A stretch of DNA of 64,000 bases. Origin: Gadus chalcogrammus. Its lineage: Eukaryota > Chordata > Actinopteri > Gadiformes > Gadidae. Below are positions 33,753-47,260 of the stretch, in pieces; within the stretch, counting starts at the first letter, position 1, and every line of letters starts with the position of its first letter. Made by a program: the position numbers and the translations under genes. The notes below the pieces were generated by a model. It ran no database searches, was not told where the DNA came from, and saw nothing but the letters and a program-made list of their open reading frames with translations. The stretch is taken from NCBI RefSeq assembly GCF_026213295.1, contig NC_079427.1, forward strand, positions 34,628,846 to 34,692,845, given 5' to 3'.

Positions 33753-35369
33753 ATTATTATTATTATTATGCTGCCATTGGAGTCAATGGCAGCCCATAGA
33801 ACCGCTTGGCGAAAAGTTGTGAAATTTGGCACACTTGTTCAGGACTGCCCCATTAGCCCATTAAGCCAATCTAAGGTCGCTAGCCCAACAGCTCTAGCGC
33901 CACCAACAGGTCAAAGTTGGGCATGCATTCATGTTCATAACTTTTGACCTATTCGACCAATTTTCACAAACCAGGTATCATTGGATTCCTTGAACCAAGC
34001 CCAGTTCAACACACCCTATGACGTCATTGTGCCATGACGTATATTTCCGCCATCTTGGTTTATGTCAAAAACCTTCAAAATGCTACTTCTATCACAAATC
34101 TTGTCCAATCATCTCGAATCTTGGCACACATGATCTTCTGGCCATGCTTGATAAAAAACATCGAATAGATTTGTCAAATTCAAAACCGTTTGTCCGCTAA
34201 AGCCAATCAAATTTAACCGCCAAGTTGCCAAACCGGAAGTAAGCCCATATCTCAGAAGCCCTTTGACCTATCATAACCAACCTTGGTAGAGAGACCCATG
34301 ACCGCATCACGGTGACACTGAATGAATTTGGTGACCCTTGACCTCTAGGTGGCGCTGTTATTAATGTCGATGTGTTTTGACTCCTCTCTCTTCACATGAG
34401 TACATTTAAAACTTATTTTCAATGTCTGGTGATACCATCAGACCTCCCCATATAGCTCATATATTACGTCTTGCAGAAATATCCGCGACAGCCAATGATA
34501 TTCGAGCGCGAAGCCGGAAAACCGGAAACACGCCAATATCTCTGCAGCCCTTTGACACATCATAACCAAACTTGATACATTGACCCATAACATAATCATG
34601 GGGACAATCAAAGAATTTGGTGACCATTGACCGCTAGGGGGCGCTATAATTAATGAAGACGTGTTTTAACTCCTCTCCCTTCACATGAGTACATTTCAAA
34701 CTTATTTTCAATGTCTGATGATACTGTCAGACCTACTCATATAGCTTATAAATTATTTCTCATTGCAACATCAGAACTTGGCCGCCATGTTCAAAGTTGT
34801 CAAAATCAGTTGTAAATTCCCACAGGCCACAAATTATGTCCAATCTTCATGAAACTCTGCATATATGATCTTCAGACCAAGCTGAACTAATGTGTTAAAC
34901 AGCTTTCTCTAATTCAAAACCGTTTGGCCGTGACAGGCAATCAAACTTGACGGCGCTCATTAATGGGTAGACACTGCACTCGTGTGGCGATAAGCGGTAC
35001 TTAATGTATAATGCAACAATGACTATATTTACCATTCCGCCCACTTAAAATATAAACTGCAATTCCCACTGGATCAGATGCTTCACGAACCACCTCCAGA
35101 AGGGATGCTTGTTTACATGGTGTCTCTTTTAGGGATATTGTTCCGAATACCCCTATGTATTTGTGACATTTGTTCTGTCAGGCAGACTGCATTGCGCCCT
35201 TACCTCTAGGTGGGGTCCTTTTCCCATTTACTCATCCCACCGGCTGTCGGTATTGCCGATTTCCGAGGCGGTCGTCATGTAGCCCCCTGGCCGATTGCGT
35301 CCATCCGGCAGAATAAGCCTACCGAGTCCGATTATGCTTGACACCCACATTGCTGCTCGCAGCTATATT
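33753..35369 (+). mobile_element. Family B unit 10, long form, no 5' module
   Basis: Starts in (TTA)n. Forms a tandem duplicate with unit 11 at a period of 1618 bp; the two share private variants such as CTCTCCCTTCACATG and TTTGACACATCATAACC. Confidence 0.88.
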
Positions 35370-36988
35370 TATTATTATTATTATTATGCTGCCATTGGAG
35401 TCAATGGCAGCCCATAGAACCGCTTGGCGAAAAGTTGTGAAATTTGGCACACTTGTTCAGGACTGCCCCATTAGCCCATTAAGCCAATCTAAGGTCGCTA
35501 GCCCAACAGCTCTAGCGCCACCAACAGGTCAAAGTTGGGCATGCATTCATGTTCATAACTTTTGACCTATTCGACCAATTTTCACAAACCAGGTATCATT
35601 GGATTCCTTGAACCAAGCCCAGTTCAACACACCCTATGACGTCATTGTGCCATGACGTATATTTCCGCCATCTTGGTTTATGTCAAAAACCTTCAAAATG
35701 CTACTTCTATCACAAATCTTGTCCAATCATCTCGAATCTTGGCACACATGATCTTCTGGCCATGCTTGATAAAAAACATCGAATAGATTTGTCAAATTCA
35801 AAACCGTTTGTCCGCTAAAGCCAATCAAATTTAACCGCCAAGTTGCCAAACCGGAAGTAAGCCCATATCTCAGAAGCCCTTTGACCTATCATAACCAACC
35901 TTGGTAGAGAGACCCATGACCGCATCACGGTGACACTGAATGAATTTGGTGACCCTTGACCTCTAGGTGGCGCTGTTATTAATGTCGATGTGTTTTGACT
36001 CCTCTCTCTTCACATGAGTACATTTAAAACTTATTTTCAATGTCTGGTGATACCATCAGACCTCCCCATATAGCTCATATATTACGTCTTGCAGAAATAT
36101 CCGCGACAGCCAATGATATTCGAGCGCGAAGCCGGAAAACCGGAAACACGCCAATATCTCTGCAGCCCTTTGACACATCATAACCAAACTTGATACATTG
36201 ACCCATAACATAATCATGGGGACAATCAAAGAATTTGGTGACCATTGACCGCTAGGGGGCGCTATAATTAATGAAGACGTGTTTTAACTCCTCTCCCTTC
36301 ACATGAGTACATTTCAAACTTATTTTCAATGTCTGATGATACTGTCAGACCTACTCATATAGCTTATAAATTATTTCTCATTGCAACATCAGAACTTGGC
36401 CGCCATGTTCAAAGTTGTCAAAATCAGTTGTAAATTCCCACAGGCCACAAATTATGTCCAATCTTCATGAAACTCTGCATATATGATCTTCAGACCAAGC
36501 TGAACTAATGTGTTAAACAGCTTTCTCTAATTCAAAACCGTTTGGCCGTGACAGGCAATCAAACTTGACGGCGCTCATTAATGGGTAGACACTGCACTCG
36601 TGTGGCGATAAGCGGTACTTAATGTATAATGCAACAATGACTATATTTACCATTCCGCCCACTTAAAATATAAACTGCAATTCCCACTGGATCAGATGCT
36701 TCACGAACCACCTCCAGAAGGGATGCTTGTTTACATGGTGTCTCTTTTAGGGATATTGTTCCGAATACCCCTATGTATTTGTGACATTTGTTCTGTCAGG
36801 CAGACTGCATTGCGCCCTTACCTCTAGGTGGGGTCCTTTTTCCCATTTACTCATCCCACCGGCTGTCGGTATTGCCGATTTCCGAGGCGGTCGTCATGTA
36901 GCCCCCTGGCCGATTACGTCCATCCGGCAGAATTATCCTACCGAGTCCCTTTATGCTTGACACCCACATTGCTGCTCGCAGCTATATT
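35370..36988 (+). mobile_element. Family B unit 11, long form, no 5' module
   Basis: Copy of unit 10 with no difference that I can see by eye until an extra T at 36841. Its last 100 bp then differ (GATTACGTCC, GAATTATCC, CCCTTTATGC). Confidence 0.88.
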
Positions 36989-38201
36989 TATTATTATTAT
37001 GCTGCCATTGGAGTCAATGGCAGCCCATAGAACCGCTTGGCGAAAAGTTGTGAAATTTGGCACACTTGTTCAGGACTGCCCCATTAGCCCATTAAGCCAA
37101 TCTCAGGTCGCTAGCCCAACAGCTCTAGCGCCACCAACAGGTCAAAGTTGGGCATGCATTCATGTTCATAACTTTCGACCTATTCGACCAATTTTCACAA
37201 ACCAGGTATCATTGGATTCCTTGAACCAAGCCCAGTTCAACACACCCTATGACGTCATTGCGTTATGACGTATATGTCCGCCATCTTGGTTTATGTCAAA
37301 AACCCTCAAAATGCTACTTCTATCACAAATCTTGTCCAATCATCTCGAAACTTGGTACACATGATCTTCTGGCCATGCTTGATGAAAAACATCGAATAGA
37401 TTTGTCAAATTCAAAACCGTTTGCCCGCTAAAGCCAATCAAATTTGGCGGCGAAGCCGCCAAACAGGAAGTGAGCCGATTTCTCAGCATCCCTTTGACAT
37501 ATCATAACCAGACTTGGTATATAGACCCATGGCCTCATAAAGGTGACACTGATTTAATTTGGTGACCTTTGACCTGTAGGGGGCGCTGTTATTAATGTCC
37601 ATGTGTTTTGACCTCTTTCTCTTCACATGAGTACATTTACAACTTATTTTCAATGTCTGGTGATACTATCAGACCTCCCCGTATAGCTAGTATATTATAA
37701 CTTGCACAAATATCCGCGACAGCCAATGATATTCAACCGCGAAGCCGCCAAACTGGACAAATCATAACCAAACTTGATACATAGACCCATAACATCATTA
37801 TGGGGACACTCAATGAATTTGGTGACCATTGACCTCTAGGGGGCGCTATAATTAATGAAGACGTGTTTTAACTCCTCTCTCTTCACATGAGTACATTTCA
37901 AACTTATTATCAATGTTTAATGATACTGTCAGACCTCCCCATATATCTTGTAAATTATTTTGTTGATATTGTTCCGAATACCCCTATGTATTTGTGACAT
38001 TTGTTCTGTCAGGCAGACTGCATTGCCCCCTTACCTCTAGGTGGGGTCCTTTTCCCATTTACTCATCCCACCGGCTGTCGGTATTGCCGATTTCCGAGGC
38101 GGTCGTCATGTAGCCCCCTGGCCGATTGCGTCCATCCGGCAGAATAAGCCTACCGAGTCCGATTATGCTTGACACCCACATTGCTGCTCGCAGCTATATT
38201 T
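36989..38201 (+). mobile_element. Family B unit 12, short form with extra deletion
   Basis: No 5' module. Besides the short-form deletion it lacks about 28 bp near 37756, where CCAAACTGGA joins CAAATCATAACC with TGGA present on both sides in intact units. Confidence 0.86.
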
Positions 38202-39935
38202 GGGTGTCAAGCAACTATGTTGCGAGACAACCTATTGTTATTGTACGAATTCTTCTTATTGGGTGTCAAGCAACTATGTTGCGAGACAACCTATTGTTAT
38301 TGTACGAATTCTTATTATTATTATTATTATTATGCTGCCATTGGAGTCAATGGTAGCCCATAGAACCGCTTGGCGAAAAGTTGTGAAATTTGGCACACTG
38401 GTTCAGGACAGCCCCATTAGCCCATTAAGCCAATCTCAGGTCGCTAGCCCAACAGCTCTAGCGCCACCAACAGGTCAAAGTTGGGCATGCATTCATGTTC
38501 ATAACTTTCGACCTATTCGACCAATATTCACAAACCAGGTATCATTGGATTCCTTGAACGAAGCCCAGTTCAACACACCCTATGACGTCATTGTGCCATG
38601 ACGTATATTTCCGCCATCTTGGTTTATGTCAAAAACCTTCAAAATGCTACTTCTATCACAAATCTTGTCCAATTATCTCGAATCTTGGCACACATGATCT
38701 TCTGGCCATGCTTGATAAAAAACATCGAATAGATTTGTCAAATTCAAAACCGTTTGTCCGCTAAAGCCAATCAAATTTAACCGCCAAGTTGCCAAACCGG
38801 AAGTAAGCCCATATCTCAGAAGCCCTTTGACCTATCATAACCAACCTTGGTAGAGAGACCCATGACCGCATCACGGTGACACTGAATGAATTTGGTGACC
38901 CTTGACCTCTAGGTGGCGCTGTTATTAATGTCGATGTGTTTTGACTCCTCTCTCTTCACATGAGTACATTTAAAACTTATTTTCAATGTCTGGTGATACT
39001 ATCAGACCTCCCCATATAGCTCATATATTACGTCTTGCAGAAATATCCGCGACAGCCAATGATATTCGAGCGCGAAGCCGGAAAACCGGAAACACGCCAA
39101 TATCTCTGCAGCCCTTTGACATTTCATAACCAAACTTGATACATTGACCCATAACATAATCATGGGGACACTCAAAGAATTTGGTGACCATTGACCGCTA
39201 GGGGGCGCTATAATTAATGAAGACGTGTTTTAACTCCTCTCTCTTCACATGAGTACATTTCAAACTTATTTTCAATGTCTGATGATACTGTCAGACCTAC
39301 TCATATAGCTTATAAATTATTTCTCATTGCAACATCAGAACTTGGCCGCCATGTTGAAAGTTGTCAAAATCAGTTGTAAATTCCCACAGGCCACAAATTA
39401 TGTCCAATCTTCATGAAACTCTGCATATATGATCTTCAGACCAAGCTGAACTAATGTGTTAAACAGCTTTCTCAAATTCAAAACCGTTTGGCCGTGACAG
39501 GCAATTAAACTTGACGGCGCTCATTAATGGGTAGACACTGCACTCGTGTGGCGATAAGCGGTACTTAATGTATAATGCAACAATGACTATATTTACCATT
39601 CCGCCCACTTAAAATATAAACTGCAATTCCCACTGGATCAGATGCTTCACGAACCACCTCCAGAAGGGATGCTTGTTTACATGGTGTCTCTTTTAGGGAA
39701 ATTGTTCCGAATACCCCTATGTATTTGTGACATTTGTTCTGTCAGGCAGACTGCATTGCGCCCTTACCTCTAGGTGGGGTCCTTTTTCCCATTTACTCAT
39801 CCCACCGGCTGTCGGTATGGCCGATTTCCGAGGGGGTCGTCATGTAGCCCCCTGGCCAAATGCGTCCATCCGGCAGAATTAGCCTACCGAGTCCGATTAT
39901 GCTTGACACCCACATTGCTGCTCGCAGCTATATTT
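38202..39935 (+). mobile_element. Family B unit 13, long form, two 5' modules
   Basis: Two modules separated by GAATTCTTCTTATT. Long-form body similar to units 10, 11 and 14. Complete 3' end. Confidence 0.88.
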
Positions 39936-41548
39936 ATTATTATTATGCTGCCATTGGAGTCAATGGTAGCCCATAGAACCGCTTTGCGAAAAGTTGTGAA
40001 ATTTGGCACACTGGTTCAAGACAGCCCCATTAGCCCATTAAGCCAATCTCAGGTCGCTAGCCCAACAGCTCTAGCGCCACCAACAGGTCAAAGTTGGGCA
40101 TGCATTCATGTTCATAACTTTCGACCTATTCGACCAATATTCACAAACCAGGTATCATTGGATTCCTTGAACCAAGCCCAGTTCAACACACCCTATGACG
40201 TCATTGTGCCATGACGTATATTTCCGCCATCTTGGTTTATGTCAAAAACCTTCAAAATGCTACTTCTATCACAAATCTTGTCCAATCATCTCGAATCTTG
40301 ACACACATGATCTTCTGGCCATGCTTGATAAAAAACATCGAATAGATTTGTCAAATTCAAAACCGTTTGTCCGCTAAAGCCAATCAAATTTAACCGCCAA
40401 GTTGCCAAACCGGAAGTAAGCCCATATCTCAGAAGCCCTTTGACCTATCATAACCAACCTTGGTAGAGAGACCCATGACCGCATCACGGTGACACTGAAT
40501 GAATTTGGTGACCCTTGACCTCTAGGTGGCGCTGTTATTAATGTCGATGTGTTTTGACTCCTCTCTCTTCACATGAGTACATTTAAAACTTATTTTCAAT
40601 GTCTGGTGATACTATCAGACCTCCCCATATAGCTCATATATTACGTCTTGCAGAAATATCCGCGACAGCCAATGATATTCGAGCGCGAAGCCGGAAAACC
40701 GGAAACACGCCAATATCTCTGCAGCCCTTTGACATATCATAACCAAACTTGATACATTGACCCATAACATAATCATGGGGACACTCAAAGAATTTGGTGA
40801 CCATTGACCGCTAGGGGGCGCTATAATTAATGAAGACGTGTTTTAACTCCTCTCTCTTCACATGAGTACATTTCAAACTTATTTTCAATGTCTGATGATA
40901 CTGTCAGACCTACTCATATAGCTTATAAATTATTTCTCATTGCAACATCAGAACTTGGCCGCCATGTTGAAAGTTGTCAAAATCAGTTGTAAATTCCCAC
41001 AGGCCACAAATTATGTCCAATCTTCATGAAACTCTGCATATATGATCTTCAGACCAAGCTGAACTAATGTGTTAAACAGCTTTCTCAAATTCAAAACCGT
41101 TTGGCCGTGACAGGCAATCAAACTTGACGGCGCTCATAAATGGGTAGACACTGCACTCGTGTGGCGATAAGCGGTACTTAATGTATAATGCAACAATGAC
41201 TATATTTACCATTCCGCCCACTTAAAATATAAACTGCAATTCCCACTGGATCAGATGCTTCACGAACCACCTCCAGAAGGGATGCTTGTTTACATGGTGT
41301 CTCTTTTAGGGATATTGTTCCGAATACCCCTATGTATTTGTGACATTTGTTCTGTCAGGCAGACTGCATTGCGCCCTTACCTCTAGGTGGGGTCCTTTTT
41401 CCCATTTACTCATCCCACCGGCTGTCGGTATTGCCGATTTCCGAGGCGGTCGTCATGTAGCCCCCAGGCCAATTGCGTCCACCCGGCAGAATTAGCCTAC
41501 CGAGTCCGATTATGCTTGACACCCACATTGCTGCTCGCAGCTATATTT
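39936..41548 (+). mobile_element. Family B unit 14, long form, last of the block
   Basis: No 5' module. The complete 3' end CGCAGCTATATTT runs straight into a family A module at 41549, marking the right edge of the B block. Confidence 0.88.
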
Positions 41549-42458
41549 AGGGGTCCAAGCCAACAGGTTGGATCCCTATTGTTTTTGTAAGGATTTTTTT
41601 AGGGGTCCAAGCCAACAGGTTGGATCCCTATTGTTTTTGTAAGGATTTTTCTTTTTATTATACTTCCCGCCTTGAAAGTGGGTCCACAGCCCAAACCGTA
41701 AATGGTGCACACGCGCCAATTACATGACTAGAACCAGGTCCGGCACCGCTACTCAGATAACCAAATCCAGACATGCCGGCCACTAGGTGGCGCTATACCA
41801 AGGAGAAACACGTTTGGGGCTATAACTCCCACACCGAACCTCCTAGAGTCCAAAAACTTGTACACACAGATGCACTGGAGTCTGCTGCATCTTTTGGCCT
41901 AGGCCCCGCCCATTTGCGTCTATGAATATTTTTCGCTAAATCGCGAAAACCGCAAAACTGTTTTTTCGCTACTCCTCCCACATTTCTTTACCAATTGACA
42001 CAAAACTTTGCACACGGCATCTTCAGACGCACACGCAAAGAAATCATCAACACTTTTTTGATCCGACCTTCGACGACGAAACGGTAGCGTTTGGAATATT
42101 GGTATATTAGCTAAATTAGACGTTGAAAATCAAAAATACCAAAAAATCCAAAAGTAGACATCGGACCGAGTCTTAATTCTACACACATGTTGGTGCTAAC
42201 CTTAATGTCGTTCGATAAAAAATTCGGAAAATTTCGCCATTAGGGGGCGCAATAAACGAGGAAATTGTATATCTTCGACAAAATTTCGCCGCGAAAACGC
42301 AACACTGACTTCTCGCTACTCCTACCACAGTCAAATCCTTTGTATCCACAGGTTCAGGGTAGCGTTTTGAACACATGCTTCGCGTTGTGCCGGCGAAATG
42401 CACATTTCTTGTCGCGTTGTGCCGGCGAAATGCACACTTCTTGGACCCCTGCATAATT
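41549..42458 (+). mobile_element. Family A unit, short class, two 5' modules, 3' end clipped
   Basis: Modules at 41549 and 41601, then a short body. After CTTGGACCCCTGCATAA it joins a new module at TT, so the inverted repeat is kept and the hairpin is lost. Confidence 0.86.
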
Positions 42459-43355
42459 AGGGGTCCAAGCCAACAGGTTGGATCCCTATTGTTTTTGTAA
42501 GGATTTTTCTTTTTATTAGGGGTCCAAGCCAACAGGTTGGATCCCTATTGTTTTTGTAAGGATTATTATTATACTTACAGGCTTGAAAGTGGGACTACAG
42601 CCCAAACCGTAAATGGTGCACACGCGCCAATTACATGACTAGATCCAGAATCGGCACCGCTACTCAGATAACAAAATCCAGACACGCCGGCCCCTAGGTG
42701 GCGCTATACCAGGGAATACGCGTTTGGGGCTATAACTCCGACACCGAACCTCCCAGAGTCCAAAAACGTGTACACACAGATGCACTGGAGTCTGCTGCAT
42801 CTTTTGGCCTAGGCCACGCCCATTTGCGTCCATGAATATTTTTCGTTAAATCGCGAAAACCGCAAAACTGTTTTTTCCCTACTCCTCCCACATTTCTTGA
42901 CCAATCGACACCAAACTTTGCACACGACATCTTCAGACGCACACGCAAAGGAATCGTATACAGTTTTTTGATCCGACCTTCGACGACGAAACGGTAGCAT
43001 TTTGAATGTTGGTATATTAGCTAAATTAGACGTGGAAAATCCAAAATACAAAAAAATCCAAAATTAGAAATCGGATCGAGTCCAAATTCTACACACATGT
43101 TGGTGCTAACCTTAATGACGTTCGATAAAAATTTCGGACAATTTCGCCATTAGAGGGCGCAATAAACGAGGAAATTGTATATCTTCTACAAAATTTTGCC
43201 GCGAAAACGCTACACTGACTTCTCGCTACTCCTACCACAGTCGAATCCTTTGTATCCACAAGTTCAGGGTAGCGTTTTGAACACATGCTTCGCGTTGTGC
43301 CGGCGAAATTCACATTTCTTGTCGCGTTGTGCCGGCGAAATGCACACTTCTTGTT
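42459..43355 (+). mobile_element. Family A unit, short class, two 5' modules, 3' truncated
   Basis: Modules at 42459 and 42518. Body closely matches 18366-19227. It stops at CACACTTCTTGTT before the inverted repeat. Confidence 0.86.
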
Positions 43356-44168
43356 ATACTTACCCCCCTAAAAGTGGTACCACAGCCCAAACCGTAAATG
43401 GTGCACACACGCCAATGACATGACTAGATCCAGATCTCTTCGGACTACGCAGACGACAAAATCCAGACACGCCGGCCACTAGGTGGCGCCATACCAAGGA
43501 ATACGCGTTTGGGGCTATAACTCCCACACCGAACCTCCCAGAGTTCAAAAACTTGTACACACAGATGCACTGGAGTCTGCTGCATCTTTTGGCATAGGCC
43601 ACGCCCATTTGCGTCACTAATCTTTTTGCGCAAAATCGCGAAAACCGCAAAACTGTTTTTTCGCTACTCCTCCCACATTTATTGACCAATCGACACAAAC
43701 CTTGGCACACAGCATCTTCAGACGCACACGCAAAAAAATCATATACACTTTTTTGATCCGACCTTCGACGACGAAACGGTAGCGTTTTGAATATTTGTTT
43801 ATTAGCTAAATTAGACGTGAAAAATCAAAAATCCAAAGAAATCCAGAATTATACATCGGATCAAGTCCAAATTTACAGACATGTCGGTGCTAACCTTAGT
43901 GACGTTCGATAAAAATTTCGGAAGATTTCGCCATTAGGGGGCGCAATAAACAAGGAAATTGTATATCTTCTACAGAATTTCGCCGCGAAAACGCTACACT
44001 GACTTCTCGCTACTCCTACCACAGTCAAATCCTTTGTATCCACAGGTTCAGGGTAGCGTTTTAAACACATGCTTCGCGTTGTGCCGGCGAAACGCACATT
44101 TCTTGTCGCGTTGTGCCGGCGAAATGCACACTTCTTGGACCCCTGCATAACTGCTTGCAGTTCTAGTT
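43356..44168 (+). mobile_element. Family A unit, short class, no 5' module
   Basis: Starts ATACTTACCCCCCTAAAAG. The first CTCF-like site ends GGCGCCATA instead of GGCGCTATA. Complete 3' end. Confidence 0.86.
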
Positions 44169-45534
44169 TATTTTTATTATTTGTACCTCCCTAAAAGTGG
44201 TACCACAGCCCAAACCGTAAATGGTGCCGACACGCCAATTGCATGACTAGATCCAGATCTCTTCGGACTACGCAGACGACCAAATCCAGACATGCCGGCC
44301 ACTAGGTGGCGCTATACCAAGGAATACGCGTTTGGGGCTATAACTCCCACACCGAACCTCCCAGAGTCCAACAACTAGTACACACAGATGCACTGGAGTC
44401 TGCTGCATCTTTTGGCCTAGGCCACGCCCATTTGCGTCTATGAATATTTTTCGCAAAATCGCGAAAACCGCAAAACTGTTTTTTCGCTACTCCTCCCACA
44501 TTTCTTTACCAATTGACACAAAACTTTGCACACGGCATCTTCAGACGCACACGCAAAGAAATCATCAACAATTTTTTGATCCGACCTTCGACGACGAAAC
44601 GGTAGCGTTTGGAATATTGGTATATTAGCTAAATTAGACGTTGAAAATCAAAAATACCAAAAAATCCAAAAGTAGACATCGGACCGAGTCTTAATTCTAC
44701 ACACATGTTGGTGCTAACCTTAATGTCGTTCGATAAAAAATTCGGAAAATTTCGCCATTAGGGGGCGCAATAAACGAGGAAATTGTATATCTTCTACAAA
44801 ATCTAGCCGCGAAAACGCTACACTGACTTCTCGCTACTCCTCCCACATTTCTTGACCAATCGACACCAAACGTTGCACACGGCATCTTCAGACGCACACG
44901 CAAAGAAATCATCAACACTTTTTTGATCCGACCTTCGACAACGAAACGGTAGCATTTTGAATATTTGTTTATTAGCTAAATTAGACGTGGAAAAGCAAAA
45001 AATTAAAAAAATACCAAATTTAGACTTCGGATCAAGTCCAAATTTTAGACACATGTCGGTGCTGGCCTTAATGGCGTTCAATAAAGAATTCGGAATATTT
45101 CGCCATTAGGGGGCGCAATAAACGAGGAAATTGTATATCTTCTAATTGGCCAAAAGAATGTTCTTCAAACTATAAGGGAACCATCAAGGGGCAAACCCGA
45201 GTCTATATAAAAAATATGGCCAAGAATTATTAATGTGGGCGGGAGTTATTTGGCAAAGGAAAATTGTCTTTGGAAAATTTCGCCACAAGGGGGCGCAAAT
45301 AAACGACGAAATAATATATCTCCTAACTGGCCAATGGAATGTTCTGAAAACGCGTTTTAGGCTATAACTCCCACACCGAAGCTCCCACAGTCAAAAACGT
45401 TATATCCACAGATTCACTGGAGTCAGCTGCATCTTTTGGCATACGCCATTCCTCAATTTCGAACACATGCTTCGCGTTGTGCCGGCGAAATGCACACTTC
45501 TTGGACCCCTGCATAACTGCTTGCAGTTCTAGTT
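44169..45534 (+). mobile_element. Family A composite unit (short front, mid back)
   Basis: A short-class body runs to CGCTACTCCTCCCAC near 44830 and then switches into a second core half, a second TTAGGGGGCGCAATAAA site (about 45108), the bridge and a mid-class tail. The switch falls inside CGCTACTCCT, which occurs twice in a unit, as expected for unequal recombination. Confidence 0.8.
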
Positions 45535-46413
45535 ATTATTATTATTAGGGGTCCAAGCCAACAGGTTGGATCCCTATTGTTTTTGTAAGGATTATTATTA
45601 TTTCGTACGCCTTAGAAGTGGTACCACAGCCCAAACCGTAAATGGTGCACACGCGCCAATTGCATGACTAGATCCAGAATCGGCACCGCTACTCAGATTA
45701 CAAAATCCAGACACGCCGGTCCCTAGGTGGCGCTATACCAAGGAATACGCGTTTGGGGCTATAACTTCCACACCGAACCTCCCAGAGTCCAAAAACTTGT
45801 ACACACAGATGCACTGGAGTCTGCTGCATCTTTTGGCCTAGGCCACGCCCATTTGCGTCTATGAATATTTTTCGCTAAATCGCGAAAACCGCAAAACTGT
45901 TTTTTCGCTACTCCTCCCACATTTCTCGCCCGATCAACACCAAACTTTGCACACGACATCTTCAGACGCACACGCAAAGAAATCCTAGACACTTTTTTGA
46001 TCCGACCTTCGACGACGAAACGGTAGCGTTTTGAATATTTGTTTATTAGCTAAATTAGACGTGAAAAGTCAAAAATCCGAAGAAATCCAGAATTATACAT
46101 CGGATCGAGCCCACATTTTACAGACATGTTGGTGCTAACCTTAATGACGTTCGATAAAAATATCGGAAAATTTCGCCATTAGGGGGCGCAATAAACAAGG
46201 AAATTGTATATCTTCTACAAAATTTCGCCGCGATAACGCTACACTGACTTCTCGCTACTCGTACCACAGTCAAATCCTTTGTATCCACAGGTACAGGGTA
46301 GCGTTTTGAACACATGCTTCGCGTTGTGCCGGCGAAATGCACATTTCTTGTCGCGTTGTGCCGGCGAAATGCACACTTCTTGGACCCCTGCATAACTGCT
46401 TGCAGTTCTAGTT
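45535..46413 (+). mobile_element. Family A unit, short class
   Basis: Module at 45547, then TTTCGTACGCCTTAGAAGTGG, a short body and a complete 3' end. Confidence 0.87.
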
Positions 46414-47260
46414 AGGGGTCCAAGCCAACAGGTTGGATCCCTATTGTTTTTGTAAGGATTTTTTTTATTATTATTATTATACTACCTCCCCGTGAAAGTG
46501 GAACCACAGCCCAAACCGTAAATGGTGCACACGCGCCAATTACATGACTAGAACCAGTACCGGCACCGCTACTCAGATAACCAAATCCAGACATGCCGGC
46601 CACTAGGTGGCGCTATACCAAGGAGAAACACGTTTGGGGCTATAACTCCCACACCGAACCTCCCAGTGTCCAAAAACTTGTACACACAGATGCACTGGAG
46701 TCTGCTGCATCTTTTGGCCTAGGCCACGCCCATTTGCGTCTATGAATATTTTTCGCTAAATCGCGAAAACCGCAAAACTGTTTTTTCCCTACTCCTCCCA
46801 CATTTCTTGACCAATCAACACCAAACTTTGCACACGACATCTTCAGACGCACACGCAAAGGAATCATCAACAGTTTTTTGATCCGACCTTCGACGACGAA
46901 ACGGTAGCGTTTTGAATATTGGTATATTAGCTAAATTAGATGTGGAAAATCAAAAATCCAAAAAAATCCACAATTAGACATCGGATCGAGTCCAAATTCT
47001 ACACACATGTTGGTGCTAACCTTATTGACGTTCGCTAAAAATTTCGGACAATTTCGCCGTTAGGGGGCGCAATAAACGAGAAAATGTTATATCTTCTACA
47101 AAATTTCGCCGCGAAAACGCTACACTGACTTCTCGCTAGTCCTACCAATCAAATCCTTTGTATCCACAGGTTCAGGGTAGCGTTTTGAACACATGCTTCG
47201 CGTTGTGCCGGCGAAATGCACACTTCTTGGACCCCTGCATAACTGCTTGCAGTTCTAGTT
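46414..47260 (+). mobile_element. Family A unit, short class
   Basis: Module at 46414. Close relative of 3957-4780 but keeps its full 3' end, with a single GCCGGCG repeat. Confidence 0.87.
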
